Assembly: GCA_020047875.1 (NCBI GenBank)
Contig: JAIFNE010000061.1
Span: 1-7,947 of the forward strand
Direction: 5' to 3'
Length of the DNA stretch: 7,947 nucleotides
From: Hydrogenophaga sp.
GTDB taxonomy: Bacteria > Pseudomonadota > Gammaproteobacteria > Burkholderiales > Burkholderiaceae_C
Below the pieces are notes generated by a model, which saw nothing but the letters and a program-made list of their open reading frames with translations, was not told the origin of the DNA and searched no databases. The stretch's first letter is position 1; each line of letters starts with the position of its first letter. The position numbers and the translations under genes were made by a program. Shown piece after piece: positions 1-5,570 of this stretch.

Positions 1-21
1 CCCCATAGCCCGGCTATGGGG
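1..21. repeat. Perfect 10-bp inverted repeat at the left edge
   Basis: CCCCATAGCC (1-10) is mirrored by GGCTATGGGG (12-21) around a single base, so a hairpin of about 8 bp with a 5-nt loop can form. It lies about 150 nt past the end of secDF. An A-run (23-27, CAAAAAG) follows on the plus strand, so minus-strand RNA would have a U-run before the hairpin rather than after it. Whether it is a terminator depends on bases beyond the window edge. The symmetry is seen directly; the function is unknown. Confidence 0.5.
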
Positions 22-34
22 CAAAAAGACGGTG

Positions 35-57
35 AAAAATGGACCGCTGCGGGCGGT
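35..57 (-). terminator. Possible Rho-independent terminator after secDF
   Basis: Read on the minus strand, ACCGC-CCGCA-GCGGT (57 down to 43) forms a 5-bp GC-rich stem with a 5-nt loop. CCA and five T residues (39-35) follow. The stem is short and the T-run starts three bases after it, so termination would be moderate at best. It lies about 115 nt downstream of the secDF stop and competes with another hairpin spanning 51-84. Confidence 0.35.
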
Positions 58-110
58 TTGCAGCCAACGACTCTTCTGCCGCCCAGGCTCCTAGGGATGT
101 TCGCGCATCC
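51..110. other. Structured non-coding region downstream of secDF
   Basis: Two further hairpins are visible in the 172 bp left of secDF. GGGCG (51-55) plus GCAG (60-63) can pair with CTGC (76-79) plus CGCCC (80-84), giving 9 bp interrupted by a 4-nt bulge around a 12-nt loop. GGATG (95-99) pairs with CATCC (106-110) around TTCGCG. The first structure shares bases with the candidate terminator stem at 43-57, so the two cannot form together. No convincing coding frame was found here. It may be a 3' UTR, a dispersed intergenic repeat, or the leader of a gene left of the window. Confidence 0.3.
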
Positions 111-172
111 GCGTGAACCGGTGCCGTGCCGACGGTAAAGAAACGTGAAGCCAGCGCGTGTTTTCAGTCGGG

Positions 173-2725
173 TCACGACGCATCGGCCCCACCAGGCCGT
201 ACCGATGCTGACGCCAACCCATCGGCGGGCTCAACCGCGTCGGGCGCAAACATCACGGCGCCGCGACGGGCTCGCCAGTCGCCCAGAAACAGCAGGATGG
301 GCGCCGCGATGAAGATGGAAGAACAGGCCGCAATGACAATCCCCACCGCCATCGGTATCGCAAAACTGGCCACGGCGCTTCCGCCCCAAATGGCCAGCGG
401 CAGCACCGCCAGGAAGGCAGTGACCGAGGTGTAGAGGCTGCGCGTCAGGGTCTGGTTGATGGACATGTCGATCACCTCGCGCAGTGACCGTTTGCGCTGA
501 CTGCGCAGGTTCTCGCGCATGCGGTCGTACACCACCACCTTGTCGTTCACGGAATAGCCCACCAGCGTCAGGATGGCGGCGATGGCCGTCAGGCTGAAGT
601 CCAGGCCCGTCAATGCAAACACGCCCAGGGTGAGGATGACGTCGAGCACCAGCGTCAGGATGGCGCCCACAGCGAACGGCCACTCGAATCGCACCCAGAT
701 GTAGATCAACATCGCCAGGCTGGCCAGGATCACCGCAATCACGCCCGCCTGCGCAAGCTCACCGCTCACCTTGGGCCCCACCACCTCGGTGCGCTCAAAG
801 CTGGCCGCGGGGTCAACCTGAAGCACGGCGGCCTTGATGCGTTCCACAGCCAGCGTCTGCTGTACCTCGCCGCCAGGCTGCCGCTCCACGCGCACCAGCA
901 GCCGGCCCTCGTCGCCCATGGTCTGCAGCGTCACCTCGCCCAGGCCAAGCCCGCCGAGCGGCTCGCGGTAGCGCGACAGGTCTTCGGGCGCACTCGCGGC
1001 CACCTCCATCTGAATGCCGCCCCGGAAGTCGATGCCGAAATTCAGGCCCGGCTTGAACATCAGCAGCACGCTGCCCACCACCAACAGCGCCGCCACACCC
1101 ATCCCGAGGAATCGCGTTTTCATGAAGTCGAAACGGGTGCCATCGGGCACCGGGCGAAAGCCGAGCAACGGCCGGATTTCCATGGTCTTCAGGCGCCGGC
1201 GCCGCGCAATCGACAGCATCATCACCTTGACCACAGACACCGCGGTGAACATCGAAATGACGATGCCCAGCGCCATGGTGATGGCAAAGCCGCGCACCGG
1301 CCCCGAGCCAAACCAGAACAGCAGCACGGTGGCGATCAGCGCGGTCACGTTGCTGTCCATGACGGTGGCGTAGGCCCGCTTGAATCCCGCGTCGATCGCC
1401 GCGATCGACGCCTTGCCCTTGAGCGTTTCCTCGCGGATGCGCTCGTTGATGAGCACGTTGGCATCCACCGCCAGGCCGATGCCCAGCACGATGCCCGCAA
1501 TGCCCGGCAGCGTCAGCGTGGCGCCCAGCATGGTCATGCCTGCCAGCGTCAGCACGATGTTGAGCGCCAGCGCCACGTTGGCCACCAGGCCCCAGCCGCC
1601 GTACAGCACAAACATGAAAAGGAACACGAGAACAAACGCGCCGATGCCCGCGTAAATGCCTTTCTGAATCACATCGCCACCCAGATCGGCGCCCACGCTG
1701 CGCTCCTCGATCACCGTCAGCTTGGCGGGCAGCGCGCCGGCACGCAGCAAGGCAGACAGCATCCCGGCTTCCTGCACGGTGAAGCTGCCCGAAATTTGCC
1801 CCGACCCGCCGGTGATTGGCTCGCGGATCACCGGCGCGCTGAGCACCTTGTCGTCCAGCACGATGGCGAACGGACGCCCAACGTTGGCCTCGGTGATGGC
1901 CGCAAACTCCCGCGCACCCACGCGGTCAAACCGGAAATTGACCACTGGTTCGCTGGTCTGCGGATCGAAGCCGGCACTGGCGTCGGACAACCGGTCGCCA
2001 CTGAGTTCGACGCGGTTTCGCACCGCATAAAACTGGCCATCCTTGTCCTGCAAGTTGCGCACGCCGCCGGGGCTGGACGCGTCACCCAGCAGGTGGAAAC
2101 TCATTTTGGCGGTCGAGCCCAGCAGCGCACGCAACTGCGCCGGGTCCTGCAGCCCGGGCAGTTGCACCAGGATGCGATCGGCGCCGACGCGCTGGATCGT
2201 GGGCTCAGACACCCCCACCTGATCCACCCGCTGGCGAATGACCTCCAGGCTTTGCTCCACCGCGCGGCCCATCGACTGCTGCAACCCCTCGTCGGTGAGC
2301 TGGAGTTCCACCGCATCGGCTCGCAGCGGCGTCACCGCCAGATCGCGCCGCACCGATCCGACCGGGCTGGCCAGTCCAGACAACAGCTCGATCGCACGAT
2401 CCTGCTGCGCCGGCGATCGCAGGGCAACCACCAGACCACGCTCGCCGACATCCACATTGCTCCACGGAATGTCCTCTTCGCGCAGCAGTCGGCGGGCGTC
2501 GTCAGCCAAGGTGTTGACACGCTCTTTCTTAAGCTCACCACCGTCCACCTCCAGCACCAGGTGGGACCCACCCCGCAGGTCCAGGCCCAGCGCGACCGGC
2601 TGATTGGGCAGAAAACCCGGCCAGCGCTCCAGCACCGAAGCGGGCAACACATTGGGCAGCGCAAACAGCAGGCCCACAAAGATGATGGCCAGGTACATGG
2701 CCAGTGAGTAAGGTGAATTTTTCAT
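173..2725 (-). CDS. secDF: Fused SecDF protein-export membrane protein
   Basis: An 850-residue, single-chain SecD plus SecF, the inner-membrane RND-like factor that uses the ion gradient to help pull preproteins out of the SecYEG channel. Visible in order: TM1 (about 7-27); LGLDLRGGSHLVLEVD (46-61), the SecD D1 signature; the P1 periplasmic region (about 65-340) with GSFTVQEA at 313-320; five TM segments (about 355-503) with AVDANVLINERI (419-430). The SecF half starts near 535, with GIDFRGGIQMEV (564-575), a shorter periplasmic domain, then VGYSVNDKVVVYDR (722-735) and NQTLTRS (757-763). Asp421, Asp728 and Arg762 match the membrane-embedded proton-relay residues described for Thermus SecDF, so it should be active. 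Start: the ATG at 2725 (MKNSPYSLAMYLAII) directly precedes TM1; the frame stays open upstream to 3163, but that stretch has no SecD features. No strong ribosome site is seen. The SecD half, about 520 residues, is shorter than E. coli SecD (615). No yajC is visible nearby. The family call is secure. Confidence 0.95.
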   Translation of the reverse strand: MKNSPYSLAMYLAIIFVGLLFALPNVLPASVLERWPGFLPNQPVALGLDLRGGSHLVLEVDGGELKKERVNTLADDARRLLREEDIPWSNVDVGERGLVVALRSPAQQDRAIELLSGLASPVGSVRRDLAVTPLRADAVELQLTDEGLQQSMGRAVEQSLEVIRQRVDQVGVSEPTIQRVGADRILVQLPGLQDPAQLRALLGSTAKMSFHLLGDASSPGGVRNLQDKDGQFYAVRNRVELSGDRLSDASAGFDPQTSEPVVNFRFDRVGAREFAAITEANVGRPFAIVLDDKVLSAPVIREPITGGSGQISGSFTVQEAGMLSALLRAGALPAKLTVIEERSVGADLGGDVIQKGIYAGIGAFVLVFLFMFVLYGGWGLVANVALALNIVLTLAGMTMLGATLTLPGIAGIVLGIGLAVDANVLINERIREETLKGKASIAAIDAGFKRAYATVMDSNVTALIATVLLFWFGSGPVRGFAITMALGIVISMFTAVSVVKVMMLSIARRRRLKTMEIRPLLGFRPVPDGTRFDFMKTRFLGMGVAALLVVGSVLLMFKPGLNFGIDFRGGIQMEVAASAPEDLSRYREPLGGLGLGEVTLQTMGDEGRLLVRVERQPGGEVQQTLAVERIKAAVLQVDPAASFERTEVVGPKVSGELAQAGVIAVILASLAMLIYIWVRFEWPFAVGAILTLVLDVILTLGVFALTGLDFSLTAIAAILTLVGYSVNDKVVVYDRMRENLRSQRKRSLREVIDMSINQTLTRSLYTSVTAFLAVLPLAIWGGSAVASFAIPMAVGIVIAACSSIFIAAPILLFLGDWRARRGAVMFAPDAVEPADGLASASVRPGGADAS

Positions 2726-2740
2726 GACACGGCTTTGACG

Positions 2741-2769
2741 GGCGCGCCGATGGCTCAGGCGCGCCGATG
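2741..2769. repeat. Two copies of a 12-bp direct repeat upstream of secDF
   Basis: GGCGCGCCGATG occurs at 2741-2752 and again at 2758-2769, 17 bp apart, in the 91-bp gap between the secDF start and the preceding stop codon. Each copy contains the palindrome GGCGCGCC. The roughly one-and-a-half-turn spacing could suit a binding site, but the sequence is simple and GC-rich and may be incidental. Confidence 0.4.
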
Positions 2770-2816
2770 CTGACTTCGGGGAGGGAAGGCGGCGCGCAGC
2801 GAAGGCGCGCGAAGCA

Positions 2817-3350
2817 TCAAGCCAGAACGGGCGGCGCGCGGCAGGGGTGGGCCGGGTCAAGCCGCTCGACATGCCATTCGCCCGAGGCGGCGTCGAGGCC
2901 ATGGCCCTGCGGCGCATCGGGCGGCCTCGGGAATCCGCTCGCGGGCAACGCACCATCCAGCGGCACCACAAGCGCCAGGTGCCACTCGCTGACCCAGGTT
3001 CGGGCCACGGCCGTTGCAGCGGCCGCGGCGGGCAAATCCTGGCGCACGCCTCGGGATGCATTTGCAGTGCCAGCGTGCCGCTGCAAATGCTGGGCATGGG
3101 TTGCCAGCTTGGTGGCGAGGTTTTGAGAGGCGGCGCCGAGGGAGCCGCCGATCCCTGCGCCAATCAAAACCGCCCAGGTCAGCAAAGTGAAAAGAACCGC
3201 CTGCAACCACGCGCCCGCCGTGCCGGGACTTGCCGAAGCCAGCCGGTTTGCACGCACGGTCACTGCCCGCACGCTCGCGGTGGTGACGAGGTGGTTTTTC
3301 ACGGGTCGCAATGTAGCGCGCGAAAGGTATGGGTTTTGCTGAAGGCCCAT
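2817..3350 (-). CDS. Hypothetical single-span membrane protein upstream of secDF
   Basis: I do not recognise this protein. The frame encodes up to 177 residues. A basic N-terminus is followed by one clear hydrophobic segment, AWLQAVLFTLLTWAVLIGAGI (about 47-67). A helical stretch rich in Ala, Gln and His (about 75-95) and a probably periplasmic C-terminal part (WVSEWHLALVVPLDG, about 118-132, then a Pro/Gly-rich tail) come next. This is an N-in, C-out or signal-anchor layout. It is the best of the competing frames in this stretch because it is the only one giving a coherent membrane-plus-soluble pattern. The start is uncertain: the ATG at 3350 lacks a ribosome site, and the GTG at 3302 (VKNHLVTT, residue 17) is an alternative. 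It runs in the same direction as secDF with a 91-bp gap, so co-transcription is possible. It is probably real but could be a chance frame in GC-rich DNA. Confidence 0.5.
   Translation of the reverse strand: MGLQQNPYLSRATLRPVKNHLVTTASVRAVTVRANRLASASPGTAGAWLQAVLFTLLTWAVLIGAGIGGSLGAASQNLATKLATHAQHLQRHAGTANASRGVRQDLPAAAAATAVARTWVSEWHLALVVPLDGALPASGFPRPPDAPQGHGLDAASGEWHVERLDPAHPCRAPPVLA
3058..3090. repeat. 10-bp inverted repeat inside the hypothetical gene
   Basis: GCATTTGCAG (3058-3067) is perfectly mirrored by CTGCAAATGC (3081-3090) with a 13-nt spacer. One further T-G wobble could extend it in RNA. Its AT-containing core stands out in a GC-rich region. No T-run follows on either strand, so it does not look like a terminator. 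Confidence 0.5.
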
Positions 3351-3372
3351 CTCAGAATGTTGCCCCTTGCGC

Positions 3373-3402
3373 GGCGCGGCCCGTTAGCCGAGGGGCCGCG
3401 CC
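3373..3402. repeat. GC-only hairpin spanning the nhaR-like stop codon
   Basis: GGCGCGGCCC (3373-3382) and GGGCCGCGCC (3393-3402) form a perfect 10-bp inverted repeat with a 10-nt loop containing the TAA stop (3386-3384, minus). The stem is very stable. No T-run follows in the minus direction (next bases GCGCAAGGGG), so it is not a canonical Rho-independent terminator. It could stabilise the 3' end of the message or act as a weak, T-less terminator. Confidence 0.45.
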
Positions 3403-4277
3403 AGCGCCGCGGTCATGACCCGCTGAACCAGCGGGTGGTGTTGCCCGCGGCGGGAACGAATGGCATGAATCTCCTCCTTCACGCCGTCACTGCAGCCCAG
3501 AAATCGAACCCCGCGCAGCAGGCGGACATCGTCCGCACCCAGCCGACTCACCGGGAACACCCCCAGCCCGCGCGCCGCAAACACGGCCAGCAAGGCGCTG
3601 TCCTCAAACTCACCGACGATGCGGGGCCGCACGCCCAGCGACTCGAACCACTGGTCCAGCATCGGACGCAGCGCCGAGTGCCCCGTGGGCAGCAACAGGG
3701 GCAGATCGCCCAGACACTGCGGAAACCGCTCCCGCTCGGCCTTGCCCACCAGCTTGTTTGGCCCGTACCACTCCACGGGCGAGGCCACGAGCCGCTCGCT
3801 GCTCAAACGCAGGTTGGGATTGCGCGGCGCCGCCTGGCCGGCCAGCACCAGGTCCAGATGGTGCAACGCCAGTTCACTGAGCAGCTGCTCGAACTCGCCC
3901 TCATGGCAAACCAGGCGCAGGCTAGGCGTGCCCAGCACGGGCGCTAGCAGCGCGTGGGCGGCGAGTTTGGACAGGCCATCCGAGAGCCCAACCACCAGCC
4001 GGGCAACCTGGCCACTGGCGGCCTCGCGAACCTCGTCCGGAATGACTTGTCCCAGCTGAAAAATCTCCTCGGCCCGGGCGAACGCGGCCTGCCCCGCCTC
4101 GGTCAGCGCAACACCGCGCCCCACCGGTTTGAGCAGCTGGTGCCCCAACGCCTTCTCCAATTCGCGCACCTGGGCGCTGATGGTCTGCACCGCCATGTCG
4201 AGCCGTTCGGCGGCGCGGGCAAAGCCGCCTTCCTTGACGACGACCCAGAAGTAGTGGAGGTGTCGGTAGTTGAGCAT
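3384..4277 (-). CDS. nhaR: NhaR-like LysR-family transcriptional regulator
   Basis: A 297-residue LysR-type DNA-binding regulator. The winged helix-turn-helix occupies about residues 3-62 (NYRHLHYFWVVVKEGGFARAA, then QTISAQVRELEKALGHQLL and GRGVALTEAG). The linker helix is about 63-88 and the periplasmic-binding-like effector domain about 92-297. NYRHLHYFWVVVKEG, QTISAQVRELE and GRG, and later GEFEDSALLAVFAA (222-235) and HPLVQRV (281-287), resemble E. coli NhaR, the Na+/alkaline-responsive activator of nhaA, more than generic LysR proteins. This comparison is from memory of the family. Start: the ATG at 4277 (MLNYRH) sits at the usual distance before the HTH. The frame is open to 4502, but the extra 75 residues look non-native and would cover the promoter. 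No nhaA lies in the window; the divergent neighbour is a TerC-type gene, its likely target, with autoregulation also likely. Naming it nhaR is less certain than the family. Confidence 0.88.
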   Translation of the reverse strand: MLNYRHLHYFWVVVKEGGFARAAERLDMAVQTISAQVRELEKALGHQLLKPVGRGVALTEAGQAAFARAEEIFQLGQVIPDEVREAASGQVARLVVGLSDGLSKLAAHALLAPVLGTPSLRLVCHEGEFEQLLSELALHHLDLVLAGQAAPRNPNLRLSSERLVASPVEWYGPNKLVGKAERERFPQCLGDLPLLLPTGHSALRPMLDQWFESLGVRPRIVGEFEDSALLAVFAARGLGVFPVSRLGADDVRLLRGVRFLGCSDGVKEEIHAIRSRRGQHHPLVQRVMTAALARPLG

Positions 4278-4304
4278 GGGAAGCCAGGTTCGGAAAAACC
4301 GCAG

Positions 4305-4333
4305 TTTAGATGCGAAAGACCTTGGTTTGTCCG
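4305..4333 (-). promoter_or_regulatory. Sigma-70-type promoter of the nhaR-like gene
   Basis: On the minus strand, CGGACA (4333-4328; 4 of 6 to TTGACA) and TCTAAA (4310-4305; 4 of 6 to TATAAT) are separated by exactly 17 bp. Transcription would start near 4298, leaving a leader of about 20 nt before the ATG at 4277. The geometry is good and the hexamer matches are moderate. A weak -35 suits a regulated promoter. Confidence 0.45.
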
Positions 4334-4363
4334 AGTTCGTTCGGTGGTCATACTCCGCCACCG
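4331..4363. promoter_or_regulatory. Candidate LysR-type operator between the nhaR-like gene and terC
   Basis: CGGTGG (4342-4347) and CCACCG (4358-4363) are a perfect inverted repeat with a 10-bp spacer. Within it, T4348-N11-A4360 fits the T-N11-A core of LysR-type sites. A second dyad, CCGA-N6-TCGG (4331-4344), overlaps it and touches the -35 hexamer of the regulator promoter. Relative to the predicted start near 4298, the main dyad covers about -44 to -65, where LysR recognition sites usually lie for the autoregulated, divergent arrangement. Symmetry and position are seen in the sequence; binding is inferred. Confidence 0.4.
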
Positions 4364-4380
4364 CTTGAAACGTGTGTCTT

Positions 4381-4416
4381 GGCACGCTCCACCGGGCTTC
4401 GGCTCGGGGGAATGCC
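4381..4416 (+). other. Hairpin-rich leader upstream of terC
   Basis: CCGGGC-TTCG-GCTCGG (4392-4407) forms a 6-bp stem (one G-U pair) closed by the very stable UUCG tetraloop. GGCA (4381-4384) can pair with TGCC (4413-4416) outside it. CTCC (4387-4390) could instead pair with GGGG (4407-4410), giving an alternative fold. It lies 70-107 nt before the terC start. It matters only if terC transcription begins upstream of it, and no convincing plus-strand promoter was found to settle that. Confidence 0.25.
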
Positions 4417-4487
4417 TTGCCGATCGCGCCACGGTGCAACAAAAAATGCGGCGCTGGGCGACCGCCTTCACCCTCTGAAAGAACAAT

Positions 4488-5480
4488 ATGGAATTTCTGC
4501 AACCCTTTTTAATGGCCGATTTTTTGGGCAAGCCGGCGTGGATATGGATGCTTTTTCTGGGCATTGTCATTTCCTTGCTGGCTTTTGACCTGGGCGTGCT
4601 GCACAAGGACGACCATGTGATCGGCGTCAAGGAAAGCCTGCTGCTGTCGGCCGGCTACATCAGCGTGGCATTGGTCTTTGGCGCCTGGGTGTGGTGGTAC
4701 CTCGGCGCGCAGAGCGGCATGCAGTACTACACCGGCTTTCTGATCGAGAAGTCGCTGTCGATGGACAACGTCTTTGTGATCGCGTTGATCTTCAGCTACT
4801 TCGCCATCCCCCGGGAATACCAGCACCGGGTATTGTTCTGGGGCATTCTGGGCGTGATCGTGTTGCGAGCGATCATGATCGGGCTTGGCGCCGCGCTGGT
4901 CGCCAACTTCAGCTGGGTTCTTTACCTCTTTGGCATTTTCTTGGTCTTCACGGGCGTCAAGATGTGGATCATTGCCGACCACATGCCGGATATCCACAGC
5001 AACCCGATCTTGAAGTTCCTGCGCAAACGCATGCATGTGACCGACGAGTTGCACGGGCACGACTTTTTCGTCAAAAAGCCAGACCCGAAGACGGGAAAAA
5101 TGGTGCGCTTTGCCACGCCCTTGTTCCTCGCGCTGATGCTGATCGAATTCGTCGATCTGGTCTTCGCAGTCGACTCGGTGCCGGCGATCTTCGCCATCAC
5201 CACCGACCCGTTCATCGTCTACACCAGCAACATCTTCGCCATCCTGGGCCTGCGCGCGCTGTACTTCGCACTGGCCGCCATGATTCACCGCTTCACGTAC
5301 CTGAAGTACGCGCTGGCCATGGTGCTGGTGTTCATTGGCAGCAAGATCTTCCTGGTCGGCATCATCGGCAAAATTCCCCCTGTGATTTCGCTCAGCGTTA
5401 CCTTCGGCCTGATCGCGGGTGGTGTGATTGTGTCGATGTGGAAAACGCGCGGCGAGAGCGCCGAGGTCAAGGCCTCGTGA
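4488..5480 (+). CDS. TerC/Alx-family integral membrane protein
   Basis: A 330-residue polytopic inner-membrane protein of the TerC family, of the longer Alx type. Members are linked to manganese efflux, alkaline response and tellurite resistance; transport of Mn2+ is known for some relatives but only inferred here. Hallmarks: FDLGVLHK (33-40) in TM1, EKSLSMDNVFV (87-97) in TM3, IEFVDLVFAVDSVPAIFAIT (219-238) in TM6, and SNIFAILGLRALYF (247-260) in TM7. The acidic residues in the membrane motifs (Asp34, Glu87, Asp93, Glu220, Asp223, Asp229) are the expected cation ligands and all are present. About nine TM segments are visible, with a cytoplasmic loop at about 165-207. Start: the ATG at 4488 has GAAAG seven bases upstream as a fair ribosome site. 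An in-frame ATG at 4512 (residue 9) is an alternative. It diverges from the NhaR-like gene across 210 bp and is followed by a strong terminator. Sodium or pH-linked control by that regulator is an inference. Confidence 0.93.
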   Translation: MEFLQPFLMADFLGKPAWIWMLFLGIVISLLAFDLGVLHKDDHVIGVKESLLLSAGYISVALVFGAWVWWYLGAQSGMQYYTGFLIEKSLSMDNVFVIALIFSYFAIPREYQHRVLFWGILGVIVLRAIMIGLGAALVANFSWVLYLFGIFLVFTGVKMWIIADHMPDIHSNPILKFLRKRMHVTDELHGHDFFVKKPDPKTGKMVRFATPLFLALMLIEFVDLVFAVDSVPAIFAITTDPFIVYTSNIFAILGLRALYFALAAMIHRFTYLKYALAMVLVFIGSKIFLVGIIGKIPPVISLSVTFGLIAGGVIVSMWKTRGESAEVKAS

Positions 5481-5514
5481 TGCAGCGCAGTTCAGCCGCT
5501 GGCTGATACTGATG

Positions 5515-5547
5515 AAAATGGCGGCGCTTTCGCGCCGCCATTTTTTT
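5515..5547. terminator. Bidirectional Rho-independent terminator between terC and ampG
   Basis: AAAATGGCGGCGC (5515-5527), a TTTC loop and GCGCCGCCATTTT (5532-5544) form a 13-bp perfect stem, with T-tract 5541-5547 on the plus strand. On the minus strand the A-run 5515-5518 supplies a shorter T-run. It lies 34 nt after the terC stop and 23 nt before the ampG stop, so it serves both convergent genes, more strongly in the terC direction. Confidence 0.93.
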
Positions 5548-5570
5548 GTGCCTACCGAGTTGGAAAACGC

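Noticed and set aside
2726..3163. Extension of the secDF frame upstream by 146 codons
   Set aside because: The extra residues are Arg/Pro/Ala-rich and lack any SecD feature. The ATG at 2725 gives the normal start just ahead of TM1, and another frame in this stretch is more protein-like.
2847..3947. 366-codon plus-strand frame
   Set aside because: It is a Gln/His/Arg-rich shadow running antisense to the hypothetical gene and the LysR gene, whose LysR frame is clearly real.
4417..4447. Plus-strand promoter for terC (TTGCCG at 4417-4422, AAAAAT at 4442-4447)
   Set aside because: The 19-bp spacer and 4-of-6 matches are too weak to list as a feature, though some terC promoter must exist in this gap.
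4301..4487. yybP-ykoY manganese riboswitch before terC
   Set aside because: GCGAAAGACCTTGG (4312-4325) faintly recalls the conserved 3' part of that RNA, but the 5' GGGGAGTAG-type part is absent and the spacing to terC is wrong. A covariance search would settle it.
4278..4502. 75-codon N-terminal extension of the LysR regulator
   Set aside because: LysR proteins begin a few residues before the HTH, and the extension would cover the predicted promoter and operator.
4509..5288. 259-codon minus-strand frame inside terC
   Set aside because: It is Asp/His/Gln-rich with no domain, as expected antisense to hydrophobic codons. The plus-strand TerC reading is unambiguous.
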